The notes under the pieces are model-generated. The model was not told where the DNA came from, did no database searches, and saw only the letters and a list, made by a program, of their open reading frames with translations. Positions 26,578 through 36,983 of a stretch of DNA of 64,000 nt are shown one piece after another. The position numbers were made by a program, and so were the translations under genes. The number at the start of each line of letters is the position of its first letter. Position 1 is the first letter of the stretch. Origin of the DNA: CAVPHV01 sp963821095 (lineage in GTDB: Bacteria > Actinomycetota > Acidimicrobiia > Spongiisociales > UBA5794); assembly GCA_963821095.1 (NCBI GenBank), contig CAWGCJ010000002.1, positions 248,001 to 312,000 of the forward strand, written 5' to 3'.

Positions 26578-28470
26578 TCAGAAGGTCTCCGCTTTGGTGA
26601 ACTGGGTCTGGTAGAGGCGGGCGTACAGGCCGCCATGGCAGGAGTTCGTCGTGGGTGCCGCTCTCCTGCAAGGGCCGTCGTCGAGCACCAGGATGCGATC
26701 CGCCGCCAGGATGGTGGAGAGCCGGTGGGCGATCACAAACGAGGTGCGTCCTGCCATCACCCGCTCCAGGGCCTCCTGGATCAGCGCTTCGGTGTGGGCG
26801 TCGAGATGGGCGGTGGCCTCGTCGAGGATCAGGATGCGCGGGTCCTTGAGGATCACCCGGGCGATCGCCACCGCTGCTTCTCGCCGCCCGAGAGCCGGTA
26901 GCCGCGCTCCCCGACCACCGTGTCGTAGCCCGTCGGCAGCGCGGCGACGAAGTCCGTGGATGTTGGCGGCTCGGCGGCAGCCGCGGATTTCGTGCGTCGG
27001 TGGCATCCGGCCTGGCATACCGGAGGTTGGCCGCGATGGTGTCGTGGAACAGGTAGGTCTCCTGGGTCACCACCCCGATCGCCTGCGGCCAGGCTCTCCA
27101 GGGTGACGTCCCGCACATCGTTGCCATCGATCAGCACGGCGCCTTCGGTGACGTCGTAGAGCCGCGGGACCAGATAGGTCGACGTGGTCTTGCCGGCGCC
27201 GCTGGGGCCCGACCAGCGCCACCAGTTCCCCGGGATTGACACGTGAACGAGAACCCCGCCAGCGCCCAGCGTCGGCGACCGGCCGCTGGCCGCGCCGTCT
27301 TCGCCTGTCGGTGACGGCGAACCAGCCGAACGGCGCACGGATTCGAGCCCGTCGGAGGCCGCCGTCCCGCGTAGGAGAACCACGACGTCGTCGAAGTCGA
27401 CCGCGCCACGCGCTCCGGTCATGGAGGCCGGTTGCGGCCGGCTCGAGCGATGTCGAGCGGCAGATCGAGGACCTCGAACACCCGCTCGAAGGACACCAGC
27501 GACGTGGCGAATTCGACCCGGGCATTCGACAGCGCCGACAGCGGCCCGTACAGGTTGGCCAGGTAGGCCGACAGCGCCACGATCGTGCCGACGTGAGATG
27601 CCGCCGTTGATGACCAGCACCGCGCCCAGCCAGAACACGAGGGCCGTCCCAAGGGCGCTGACCACGCCGAGCGCCATGAAGAACCAGCGACCGATGAGGG
27701 CCCGGCGCACCCCGAGATCGCGGACCTGACCGGCGCATCCGGCGAACCGGGCGTCCTCGTCGCTGGTCCGGCCGAACAACTTCACCAGCAGGGCGCCGGT
27801 GACGTTGAGCGTCTCGTCATCGGCGCAGTTCATCCGGGCGTTTGCTCCATCTGTTGGCGGCGCACCGGCCGCAGCATCCGGCCGACCCGCCGGGAGAGGG
27901 ACGATGAACAGGGGGAGGATGGCCACGGCCGGCAGCGTGAGCCGCCATTCGAGATGCCATCATGACCAGCGTCACACGACCGACAACGAGGTTGGCGCCA
28001 GCCGACACGAAGGTCCCGGTGACCGCCTGCTGCGCGCCGACGACGTCGTTGTTGAGCCGGGACATCAGTTCGCCGGGGCGGGTAGCCGTGAAGAAGCCAG
28101 CGACATCCGCTGCAGGTGCCCGAAGAGCTGGCACGCAGATCGAAGATGATGCCTTCGCCGGTGGCTGCCGAGGCCCAGCGCTGCACGACACCGATGACGC
28201 CCTTGAGCAACGGGACCGCCACCATCGCCAACCCGAGCAACGTCACCCTGCCCAGGTCCTCGGATGGGATCGCCACATCGATCAACCGCCTGATCAGCAG
28301 CGGCGGAATCGCCGACAGGAGCGTGATCGCCACGATGGTGATGAGCACCACCGCGTATCCCCGCTTCTTGTAGGGGCGGCGTACTCGAGGACGCGCCGAA
28401 GCAGAGCCCGATCGAGCTTCGGGCGATCCTGCTCCTCGTCGTAGCGGATGTAGCTCCACCAGCCTCCTGA
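26578..28470 (-). pseudogene. ABC exporter (fused permease-ATPase), many frame breaks
   Basis: Fragments in several frames assemble into one ABC half-transporter of about 620 residues: an N-terminal WWSYIRYDEEQ cytoplasmic start, six-helix permease core (e.g. LITIVAITLLSAIPPLLIRR, ATRPGELMSRLNNDV), Walker A GAGKTT, LSGGEKQR signature, Walker B ILILDEATAHLD, switch VIAHRLST. At least ten single-base breaks occur within 1.9 kb, both insertions and deletions (for example missing bases near 28385 and 26885, extra bases near 27215 and 27600). It resembles lipid or multidrug exporters. No plausible start codon remains. The density is far above neighbours, so consensus error or true decay are both possible. 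Confidence 0.75.
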
Positions 28471-28735
28471 ATGGAAAATGAGAAATCGCTCCTAGCTGGG
28501 GAATCCCCTGGGGCACAAAGGATACCGATGCTCACGCCACAACGGGGTGAAACCGTCGGCGGTCGAATCCTCGCAACACACCAGGGTTCGTATCCGAGCG
28601 GGCCACCGCGGAGGCGGCGCGGTTGACCGTCGGACCACACGACAGGGCGGCGTTCGGTGGCCGACTTGGGTCGCCAACAAACATTCCGAATCTGTCGTCG
28701 CTCGATGCCCTTCAGCGGCTTGTGGGTCAGTTCAC

Positions 28736-28741
28736 TATATT
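28736..28741 (+). promoter_or_regulatory. -10 element of the XRE-cupin regulator
   Basis: TATATT, 7 nt before the ATG at 28749. The roughly 280 bp to its left, up to the exporter start, hold no other recognisable feature. Confidence 0.55.
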
Positions 28742-28748
28742 GACGGCC

Positions 28749-29336
28749 ATGGCAATGGAGCACGGGGAGGCGGATGCGCGGGAAGCTGCGATCAACCTCG
28801 GCAAGACAATCCGCACCGCTCGCCAAGGTCGCTACACCGTTCAGCAACTCGCCACCGCGGCGAGTGTCAGCTCGGGCCTCATCAGTCAGCTCGAACGGGG
28901 CATCGGGAATCCGTCGTTCAAGACACTCCAGGCAATCGCCGCCGCACTCGACCTCAGGATCGGTGACCTCGTCGAGGCGGCGTCCCCGACGGACGTCCGG
29001 CCGATGTTGGTGCGACGGAACGAACGTGCCCGCCTCCAGGTCTTCAACGGTGGCCCGGTCTACGAGCTGCTCACGCCGAACCTACGGGGGAAGCTCGAGG
29101 TCCTGGAGACCCTGCTACCCCCCGGCTTCTCGAACCGCGACGAGCCCTTCCAGCACGACGGCGAGGAACTCGTCGTCGTCCTCGAGGGTGCCGTAGATGT
29201 TGCGGTAGGAGATACCCTCGGTTCACTGGAGACCGGCGATGCCATCACGTATGACTCAGGAATGCCCCATTGGTGGGAGAACAACACAGACCAGCCGGCA
29301 ACGGTGCTCGGTGTTGTGACCCCACCAAGCTTCTGA
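28749..29336 (+). CDS. XRE family regulator with C-terminal cupin
   Basis: 195 residues: helix-turn-helix (about 14-70; YTVQQLATAASVSSGLISQLERG) followed by a cupin barrel (about 105-190; HDGEELVVVLEG, then MPHWWENN). This is the PuuR/SutR-like layout in which the cupin senses a small ligand. The ATG at 28749 has a -10 hexamer 7 nt upstream and no Shine-Dalgarno; a longer frame to 28623 is not conserved. It precedes the peptide transporter operon by 26 nt in the same direction and is its likely regulator. Confidence 0.88.
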   Translation: MAMEHGEADAREAAINLGKTIRTARQGRYTVQQLATAASVSSGLISQLERGIGNPSFKTLQAIAAALDLRIGDLVEAASPTDVRPMLVRRNERARLQVFNGGPVYELLTPNLRGKLEVLETLLPPGFSNRDEPFQHDGEELVVVLEGAVDVAVGDTLGSLETGDAITYDSGMPHWWENNTDQPATVLGVVTPPSF

Positions 29337-29362
29337 CGAGACCGAATATGAAGGGAGAACCA

Positions 29363-31031
29363 ATGACGAATCCACGCAAAGGGAGAGGCGCTCTGGCGCG
29401 AGTCCTCGTTCTGCTGTTCGCGGTGGCCCTTGTGGCTGCTGCCTGCTCGGGCGGGGAGAGCGTCGACGTGGACGGCGATTCCACGACGACAACTGCAGCA
29501 TCCAGCGGCGACGCGACCACAACAACAGCCGCGACGTCCGATGGCGACGCGACCACGACAACGGCAGCAGCGGGCGGCGGCGACGCAGGCGGCGGCGCCG
29601 TCCTCATTGCGGCTCAAGGTGCGGAACCCGATCGGCTGGATCCCCATCTGACGAGTGCCTTCGCCAGCTTCCAGATCCTCGAGAACATCTACGACACGTT
29701 GGTACAGCCGGGCGACGACCTCTCTATGGAACCTGCCCTGGCAGAGAGTTGGGAGATCTCCGACGACAACCTCACGTGGACGTTCAAGATGCGCCCGGGT
29801 GTCACCTGGCACAACGGACGACCATTCACCGCAGCCGATGTCGAGTATTCCTACAACCGAATCCTCGATCCAGATTTCGGAGCCGCAAACGCCTTCCGAT
29901 TCGCTTCGGTCGAGTCAGTAACGGCTGTCGACGACATGACACTCGAGATCAAGGTGACGACGCCGACTCCAAATCTGCTGGTCAACATCGGTGGATTCAA
30001 GGGCATGGCCATCGTTCCCCAGGAGATCGTCGACGACGGCACGATTGACACCAGCCCGGTTGGTACCGGGCCGTTCAAGTTCGTCTCGTCGAGCCCCGAC
30101 CAGGGGATCACCCTCGAGCGCAACGACGCCTATTGGCGGGCCGACGAGGGCCTTCCCTACCTGGACGGCATCCAGTTCACACAGATCCCGGATCCGACGG
30201 TGAAGCTCACGAACCTGCAAACGGGTGAAGTCGATTGGGTCGACACGGTCCCGCCGCAGCAGCTGAGCGCCCTGGAGTCGGACGACTCGGTCGTGGTGAT
30301 GCGTGTACCCGGTGGTGACTACCACTACTTCGCGTCGAACCAGACCCGGGAACCGTTCGACAACCCCGACGTGCGGCGAGCGATCGCTACCGCCATCAAC
30401 CGCGAGGAGATCGCGGAGGCTGCGCAGTTCGGAGCTGCGGCCGCCAACCAGGCCGCGATTCCGGAGGGCACATTCTGGTACTTCGACTATGCACCGTACC
30501 CGACGGCGGATGCCGCGGCGGCCCAGGCGCTTCTCGAGGGGGCGGGTGTGACGGATCTCACCATCGAGTTCCTCGTCACATCCGATTTCCCGGAGACGGT
30601 CACCCAGGCCCAGGTGATCGCAGCACAGCTCGGCTGACATCGGCGTCACGGTCGAGATCAAGGATGTTGACTTCGGAACCTGGCTCGATCTCGAGGGGGC
30701 CGGGGAATTTGATGCGTTCATGTTGAGCTGGATCGGCAACATCGACCCGGATGACTTCTACTACGCACAGCACCACTCCGGCGGTAACTTCAACTTCCAG
30801 GGATACTCAAACCCAGAGGTTGATGCTCTGCTTGATGAGGCTCGGGTCGAGACCGATCAGGACGCACGGAAGGCGCTCTACGACCAGGCGGCAGCAATCA
30901 TCGTTGACGACGCGTCGTACATCTACCTGTACAACCCGCAGAACATCAACGCCTGGAGCCCTCAGGTGACGGGGTACGTCGTCCGTGGTGACAACGCCGT
31001 CCGTTTCGTTGAAACAAGGCTGGACGGCTGA
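29363..31031 (+). CDS. Peptide/nickel-type ABC transporter substrate-binding lipoprotein, one frame break
   Basis: A family 5 extracellular solute-binding protein of about 555 residues. Signal peptide with lipobox VAAAC (C28), a Thr-rich linker (about 38-75), then the DppA/OppA fold: DRLDPHLTSAF, LAESWEISDD, TFKMRPGVTWHNGRPFTAAD. An in-frame TGA at 30635-30637 is caused by one extra T (GGCTGACATC); without it the protein continues through DIGVTVEIKDVDF to 31031. ATG 29363 is preceded by GGGAG. It delivers oligopeptides or related solutes to the permeases encoded next. Confidence 0.88.
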
Positions 31032-31075
31032 AGCTCGAGAGCACACCGGTTGGTCATCGGGGACCGCAGTCCCCG

Positions 31076-32017
31076 ATGACCGGCTACGTACTCAGACGGT
31101 TCGGACAGATGGCGCTGGCGCTGCTCGGCGTCAGCGTCATCGTGTTCGCTCTCATCCACCTGGTTCCCGGCGACCCGATTCGTGTAGCGCTCGGCACGCG
31201 GTTTGACCCAGAAACGTATGCCGCGTTCAGCGAACGCTCGGGCCTCGATCGGCCGATCGTCGTTCAGTACTTCACCTGGCTCGGGTCGGCATTGACCGGC
31301 GACCTCGGTGTGAGCTTCCGGAGCGGTCAGCCCGTTACGACACTGCTGCTCGAACGTCTTCCGGCCACGATCACCCTCGCCTTCGCGTCGCTCGTCGTTG
31401 CGCTCGTGGTCAGCATTCCGCTGGGGATCATCTCGGCGATCCGCTCCGGCTCGAAACTCGACTACGCATCGACGGCAGCGAGTCAGGTGGGGGTGTCGGT
31501 CCCGGACTTCTGGGCAGGGATCATGTACATCCTCCTGTTTGCCCTCGCCCTCAGTTGGCTCCCCCCTTCGGGGTACGTGTCGCTCCTCGACAGTCCCGTC
31601 GACTGGCTCCGCCACCTCGCACTCCCCGCCGTCACCATCGGCCTGATCTCCGGATCGATCTTGTTCCGATTCGTTCGCTCCGCCGTTCTCGAGGCTCTCC
31701 ATCAGGACTACACGCGGACGGCCCGGGCCAAAGGTCTGAGCGAATGGCAGGTCATCACCCGCCACGTGATGCCGAACGCCTGGATCCCCATCATCACCGT
31801 CATCGGGCTACAACTCGGCTTTCTGTTGAGCGGGGTCATCGTCGTCGAAGTCATCTTCGCTTGGCCCGGTCTTGGACGACTCGCGCTCCTTTCCGTCCAG
31901 GATCGGGACTTCACGGTTCTCCAGGGTGCGGTCCTGCTGATCGCCGGCATCTTCCTGGTCATCAACCTGATCGTCGATGTGCTCTACGCCTACGTCGATC
32001 CGAGAGTCCGGTACTGA
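31076..32017 (+). CDS. ABC transporter permease, DppB type
   Basis: 313 residues with six hydrophobic helices, the N-terminal LVPGDPIRVALG typical of DppB/OppB, and the EAA-loop ARAKGLSEWQVITRHVMPN near residue 220 that contacts the ATPases. It forms one half of the membrane channel. Frame intact. It follows the binding protein by about 45 nt. Confidence 0.92.
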   Translation: MTGYVLRRFGQMALALLGVSVIVFALIHLVPGDPIRVALGTRFDPETYAAFSERSGLDRPIVVQYFTWLGSALTGDLGVSFRSGQPVTTLLLERLPATITLAFASLVVALVVSIPLGIISAIRSGSKLDYASTAASQVGVSVPDFWAGIMYILLFALALSWLPPSGYVSLLDSPVDWLRHLALPAVTIGLISGSILFRFVRSAVLEALHQDYTRTARAKGLSEWQVITRHVMPNAWIPIITVIGLQLGFLLSGVIVVEVIFAWPGLGRLALLSVQDRDFTVLQGAVLLIAGIFLVINLIVDVLYAYVDPRVRY

Positions 32018-32018
32018 A

Positions 32019-32955
32019 GTGTCAGACCCGACCACCCCCGCCTCAACACAGCCGCCGGCTCACGACGCGGTGAGCCGATCGTGGAACACCGCTCGCGAAT
32101 GCGGGTCACGATCGACACCATCCTGAAGAACCGACTGGCCGTCGCCGGATTGGTCGTTCTTGCGGTCCTCATCCTCGCAGCCATCTTCGGCCCGTTGATC
32201 GCTCCCTATGGCATCAACGACATAAACATCGCTGACCGACTCCAAGGACTCTCCTCAGCGCATTGGTTTGGAACCGACGATCTCGGCCGAGACGTCTTCT
32301 CTCGCGTCCTGATCGGGGCGCGGGTATCACTCCTCGTCGGGTTCATTGCCGTGGGCATTGCCGTCGCAATCGGCGTACCGATCGGGCTTGCGTCGGGTTT
32401 CTACGGTGGAGCGACCGACTCGTGGCTCATGCGGTTCATGGACATCCTGTTCTCGCTGCCTGCGATCCTGCTTGCCATCGCAATCCTTGCGGTGCTCGGT
32501 CCCGGCATTGTGAAACGCGATGATCGCCATCGGCATCGTCTACACGCCGATCTTCGCCAGGATCACGCGAGGCTCAGTTCTCGTCGTGAAGGAATCGGTG
32601 TTCGTCCGGCGCCGCCCGATCGCTTGGCGCCACCGACGCTCGAATCCTGCGAAGCCACATCCTGCCCAACGTTGTGGCGCCGATCATCGTGCAGACCAGC
32701 CTGAGCCTCGCATTTGCGATTCTGGCCGAGGCCGCACTCTCCTTCCTCGGTCTCGGCGTGCAACCGCCTGATCCGGCGTGGGGCCGCATGCTCGCCGACG
32801 GCCGTGGCTTCTTCCAGCAAGCTCCCTGGATGGCAATTTTCCCCGGCCTCGCCATCGTGATCACCGTGATGGCCTTCAACTTCGTCGGCGATGGGCTGCG
32901 CGACGCTCTCGATCCGCAGCAACGATCGGTGATCGAGTCGAGAGGCGTCCGATGA
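32019..32955 (+). CDS. ABC transporter permease, DppC type, three frame breaks
   Basis: Reconstructed as about 311 residues: first helix NRLAVAGLVVLAVLIL, then HWFGTDDLGRDVFSRV (the DppC/OppC signature), and an EAA loop region reading ARSLGATDARILRSHILPN. The GTG at 32019, just after the DppB stop, needs one missing base near 32095 to join; extra bases occur near 32515 (GTGAAAC for GTGAAC) and 32605. It pairs with DppB. The 3' end overlaps the next ATPase gene as ATGA. Confidence 0.82.
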
Positions 32956-33935
32956 GCGGTCCCGTCTTGAAGGTTGATGACCTTCGTGTCTCATTCGGGA
33001 CCCGAACCGGACGCGCCCGTGTGGTCAACGATGTCAGCTATGAGATCGCCGCATCCGAGACCCTTGCCATCGTCGGAGAGTCGGGATCCGGCAAGTCGGT
33101 CTCCTCCTTGGCCCTGCTTCAGCTGCTACCGGTTCCACCAGCGTGGGTCGAAGGTCGGGCAACATTCGACGGGGCAGATCTTCTCTCCATGTCCAACAGC
33201 GCCATCAGGACAGTTCGCGGCAATCGGATCGCGATGATCTTCCAGGATCCCATGACTTCGCTCAATCCGGTCCGCACCATCGGCTACCAGCTGATGGAAC
33301 CGCTTCGCATGCACATGGAAATGGACAAGGCAGCCGCCCGTTCACGAGCGATCGAACTGCTCGAGCTGGTTGGCATCCCCTCGCCGGAAGATCGCATGGA
33401 TGACTACCCGCAGCAGTTCTCGGGAGGCATGCGACAACGCGTGATGATCGCCATGGGGATCTCGTGCGAGCCCGACCTGCTGATCGCCGACGAAGCGACC
33501 ACGGCGCTCGATGTCACCACACAGGCGCAGATCATTGAAGAGATCAAGCAACTCCAGAGCCGAATGGGCCTCGCCTTGATCTGGATTACCCACGACCTCG
33601 GCGTGGTCGCCGGCATCGCCGACCGGGTGGTCGTGCTTTACGGAGGATCGATCATGGAGGAAGCGGCCATTGACCCGCTCTTCGCCGATCCGCGCCATCC
33701 CTACACGCGAGCTCTCCTCGAATCCCTCCCCGTACCGGGAATGGATCGGCCCCGCCGCCTGCAGGCCATCCCCGGCCTGCCGCCTGACCCTGTCGACCTG
33801 CCACCCGGGTGCCCTTTCGCTCCGCGCTGTGCGTTCGCTCAGAACAAATGCACGTCGCAACCGCCGGTGCTGAGGTTCCCCGTCGACGGCCACGGCGTCG
33901 CATGCCATTTTGATCCTGAGGCCTTCGATGCCTGA
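32952..33935 (+). CDS. ABC transporter ATPase, DppD/OppD type
   Basis: 327 residues with Walker A GESGSGKS, Q-loop FQDPMTSLNP, signature FSGGMRQRV, Walker B LLIADEATTALD, switch His in ITHDLGVVA, and the C-terminal oligopeptide-transporter domain with CPFAPRC...C that binds an Fe-S cluster or metal in this group. Frame intact. ATG overlaps the DppC stop; the end overlaps OppF by 8 nt. Confidence 0.93.
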   Translation: MSGPVLKVDDLRVSFGTRTGRARVVNDVSYEIAASETLAIVGESGSGKSVSSLALLQLLPVPPAWVEGRATFDGADLLSMSNSAIRTVRGNRIAMIFQDPMTSLNPVRTIGYQLMEPLRMHMEMDKAAARSRAIELLELVGIPSPEDRMDDYPQQFSGGMRQRVMIAMGISCEPDLLIADEATTALDVTTQAQIIEEIKQLQSRMGLALIWITHDLGVVAGIADRVVVLYGGSIMEEAAIDPLFADPRHPYTRALLESLPVPGMDRPRRLQAIPGLPPDPVDLPPGCPFAPRCAFAQNKCTSQPPVLRFPVDGHGVACHFDPEAFDA

Positions 33936-34918
33936 CCCGCTTGTCGAGATCAAGGGGCTCAATGTCCACTTCCCGGTGTACACATCTGGCGTGATCCGTC
34001 GGCAGTCCGGCACCGTTCGAGCTGTCGATGGCGTCGACCTCACGATCGGCAGGGGCGAGACGCTGGGTCTGGTCGGCGAATCCGGATGTGGAAAGACGAC
34101 GACCGGGCTCGCCGTGCTTCGACTGATCGAACCAACCGGGGGAACCGTTAGCTTTGGCGGAATCGACCTCGAGGCGTTGAGCAAGGCCGATCTCCGCCGC
34201 CTCCGCAAGCGGATCGCAATGATCTTTCAAGACCCTTTCGCCTCCCTGGACCCTCGGATGTCGATTGGAGAAATCGTTGCCGAACCCCTCGCGATCCACA
34301 AGCTGTACACCGGGCGCCAGGAACGAGCTCGACGAGTCGGCGACCTCCTCCAGATGGTCGGACTCAACCCCGACTACCGAACGCGGTATCCCCACGAATT
34401 CTCTGGGGGCCAGCGCCAGCGGGTTGGCATCGCACGTGCGTTGGCGACCGAACCCGACTTCATCGTGTGTGATGAGCCGATCGCGGCGCTCGACGTCTCG
34501 ATCCAAGCCCAGGTGATGAACCTCCTCGAGGATCTCCAGGACGAACTCAACCTCACCTATCTCTTCATCGCACACGACTTGGCTGCCGTGCAACACCTGT
34601 CGGACCGAGTCGCCGTCATGTACCTGGGCCGAATCGTTGAGATTGCGGAACGAGACCAGGTCGCAGACGGCTTGCGGCATCCATATGCGGAGGCCCTCCT
34701 CTTCTGCCGTCCCCGTCCCCAACCCGCAGGTCGAGCGCAACCGGAACCGAATCATCCTCGAAGGCGATGTTCCGTCACCGCTCAACCCCCCGTCGGGATG
34801 TCGGTTCCGGACGAGATGCCAATACGTGATGGACCGCTGCGCCACCGAGGAACCTCCATTCACGAACCTCGGCTCTGGTCACCTCGTCGCCTGCCACCTC
34901 TACGATCCGCCCCAATGA
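33928..34918 (+). CDS. ABC transporter ATPase, DppF/OppF type, one frame break
   Basis: About 329 residues with Walker A GESGCGKT, FQDPFASLDPRM Q-loop, FSGGQRQRVGIARAL signature, Walker B IVCDEPIAALD and IAHDLAAV switch. Near 34701 an extra T (CTCTTCTGCC) moves the frame; without it ALLSAVPVPNP and a CRFRTRCQYV Cys cluster follow and the gene ends at 34918. It forms the ATPase heterodimer with DppD. The stop overlaps the start of the DUF1028 remnant as ATGA. Confidence 0.88.
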
Positions 34919-35102
34919 TGTACTCGCTGATCGCAAGAGACCCGGCAACGGGAGCGTTCGGAGTCGCCGCACAAATCGCACTGGTGCAACGTTGGCCAAC
35001 CTGTCGCCTGGGTGCGATACGAGGGGGGCGCTGTGGTGTGGAACACAAGCGCTCAGTGGTAGCCCGCCGCCGCAGATCCGAGGCTCTGCAGAGGTGGCAG
35101 CG
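34915..35102 (+). pseudogene. Truncated DUF1028 family gene
   Basis: The start MMYSLIARDPATGAFGVAAQ matches DUF1028, a family that often accompanies peptide transporter and hydrolase genes. One extra base near 34975 and another near 35043 are needed to continue as SHWCNVGQPVAWVRYEGGAVV and TQALSG. After about 45 recognisable residues similarity is lost and the convergent membrane-protein gene begins at 35103. Family members are 200 residues or more, so most of the gene is missing. ATGA overlap with OppF indicates it was the last gene of the transporter operon. Confidence 0.6.
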
Positions 35103-36113
35103 TCAGCGTCCGACGGGGGCTCGGTTGGTCCCCTCATTGGTTGCGATCTCGCCGCGAGCCATGACGGCGCCGGTCACCCCGATGCCGATTGCGGCGGCAA
35201 TCGAAACCAGCAGGAAGAGCCTCCACCCGTCGAGCCAGGCATCGAAAGCGAACCCGCCGGAGCTGAAGGGAATGTCGGCAAGTGCATTGATGATTGCCCG
35301 CTCGATGCCGGAGATGGCGAGGAAGCCAACCAGGAGGGCGCCGACCACAACCACTCCCAGGGCGATGACGGTGCGATGGGTGCGAGAGATCACGACGGCG
35401 CCAATCCCAGCGGTGATGGCCGCAATGACCGAGAGCCAGAACAGCTGGCCCAACTGGGCGCTCCACTCCTGGATCGACGCCAGGGCCACAGACTCGATGA
35501 GCACGAACGAACCGAGGTCATCGGGAAGGTTCGAGACGAGCAGATTGCCGAGGGCTCCCTTGATGTCTCCCGGCTCCAACCCGGTGACCCGTGCCAGCAG
35601 CCCATCGCCCGAGATCTCGGGGAGGAACTCGGCTACCTCCTCGTATGTGGCGATGATGGCCCGAGATACATCGACCGAAACGACGCCCCGGTCGGCGCTC
35701 AGTACGCCATCGTCGGACTCGTCGAGCGCCTGCACGAAGGCTTCGTGGGCTGCCGGTAGGGCCTCGTCCCAGATGTCGGCAAAGAACTCCGTCTGAATCA
35801 ACTCGCTGGTGGCGATGGACACGGCGCCTTCGACCCGGTCCGTCACCGGCCCGGCGAGCCGCGAAAGCCCAAACGGCAATGCCTCTTCGATCCGTTCCTC
35901 CACCGCCAACCCGGTGATGGCCTCCTCGGCGATCCAGACACCGAGCACTGCGGCCCGTTCCGGATCATCGGGAAGGTCGCCGAAGGCGGCAATCATGATG
36001 TCGGGTTCATAGAGCGTGTCGTCAGCCCACCAGGTCACCACGCCGGAAATGATCGACACGCTCAGCAAACCGAGGAGGACGACGGCGAGAGCCGAACGGA
36101 CGGTGGTACTCAA
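35103..36113 (-). CDS. Membrane protein, unknown function
   Basis: 336 residues. A signal-anchor-like helix (about 9-29), a long extracytoplasmic region of about 190 residues rich in acidic residues, then three helices (about 220-245, 252-274, 292-315) and a short cytoplasmic tail. The layout resembles actinobacterial proteins annotated only as hypothetical membrane proteins. The 3' end sits exactly where the DUF1028 similarity ends. Confidence 0.7.
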   Translation of the reverse strand: MSTTVRSALAVVLLGLLSVSIISGVVTWWADDTLYEPDIMIAAFGDLPDDPERAAVLGVWIAEEAITGLAVEERIEEALPFGLSRLAGPVTDRVEGAVSIATSELIQTEFFADIWDEALPAAHEAFVQALDESDDGVLSADRGVVSVDVSRAIIATYEEVAEFLPEISGDGLLARVTGLEPGDIKGALGNLLVSNLPDDLGSFVLIESVALASIQEWSAQLGQLFWLSVIAAITAGIGAVVISRTHRTVIALGVVVVGALLVGFLAISGIERAIINALADIPFSSGGFAFDAWLDGWRLFLLVSIAAAIGIGVTGAVMARGEIATNEGTNRAPVGR

Positions 36114-36167
36114 CAGGATCTCTCAGGTGGGGCCCCCGACGATAGGAGCGTTGCTGAGATATGCGGC

Positions 36168-36848
36168 TCAAGAACGATTGATGACGATCAGCGGTGTCGA
36201 CGACTCAGCCATCTTCCAACAAAGGTCTTCCGGCAGCGATTCGCGACAGAACAGTTCATAGCGGTAGCTGGCGTCATCCCAAGTGAGCGAGAGACCGTCG
36301 ACGACCACCTCAGCCCTGATCTCGAGGAGCCTCTCCTCAGGGGCGGCTCCAACCCGGAGCACTCCGACCCTGCCCTCGTCGACGGTGTACGGCTCCACTT
36401 CCCACAACCCGAATGCGGCCGATGTCCCGGCGTCGATAGTTCCCGACGCCGTGTCGTAGACCAGTTGACTCGTGATCCAACTCACGCCACGAGGCACAAC
36501 CCTGGGGAACTCGATTCCCGGCAGGACCAATTCCATCTCGACCCGGCTGGATTGAACAAACCGGTTGCCTTTGCCCCGGTTGAACACTCGGGAGATGACC
36601 TCGGTCTGGCTTCCTTCCACTTCGCCTTCAAGACCGTCGTTGAGCCACAACACCGAGCTGGCTTCAACCGTGCCCCGGGGTGCCACTTCGACATCATCGA
36701 CGAGCACGAACACCGTGGTCGTCGTGGTTCCGATTACCGCCCCTTGGGTACGGCCCCCAACGCCGTCGAGAAGGCCGTTTTCGCCGCAGGCGGTTGCGAC
36801 GAGCATGGCCGAGGCCATGAGCACGAGCAACAGCACGCTTCGCTTCAC
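36168..36848 (-). CDS. Lipoprotein, unknown function
   Basis: About 226 residues from the GTG at 36848: signal peptide VLLLVLMASAMLVATAC with lipobox VATAC, then a short Thr-rich IGTTTTTV stretch and a beta-rich domain with a cysteine pair (CRESLPEDLC). GGAG lies about 10 nt before the start. The frame continues upstream without conserved content. It is divergent from the lipoate ligase gene. Confidence 0.7.
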   Translation of the reverse strand: MKRSVLLLVLMASAMLVATACGENGLLDGVGGRTQGAVIGTTTTTVFVLVDDVEVAPRGTVEASSVLWLNDGLEGEVEGSQTEVISRVFNRGKGNRFVQSSRVEMELVLPGIEFPRVVPRGVSWITSQLVYDTASGTIDAGTSAAFGLWEVEPYTVDEGRVGVLRVGAAPEERLLEIRAEVVVDGLSLTWDDASYRYELFCRESLPEDLCWKMAESSTPLIVINRS

Positions 36849-36970
36849 GTCGATACAACTCCGGGCGTCGGCAACCGGTTCCTGGCATCCGTCACCGACG
36901 AGAATACCCCGACTCACGCGCCAGGCGACACCGTGGGGCCTCCCGCCGGCCACAGATTGTGTTCCGCGGT

Positions 36971-36976
36971 TACGAT
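36971..36976 (+). promoter_or_regulatory. -10 element of the lipoate ligase gene
   Basis: TACGAT, 7 nt before the GTG at 36984; it selects this start within a much longer open frame. Confidence 0.5.
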
Positions 36977-36983
36977 CCCGGCC

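Noticed and set aside
29480..29590. Tandem-like ACGACAAC repeats
   Set aside because: They encode the Thr-rich linker of the substrate-binding lipoprotein, so they are coding low-complexity sequence rather than a regulatory or CRISPR repeat.
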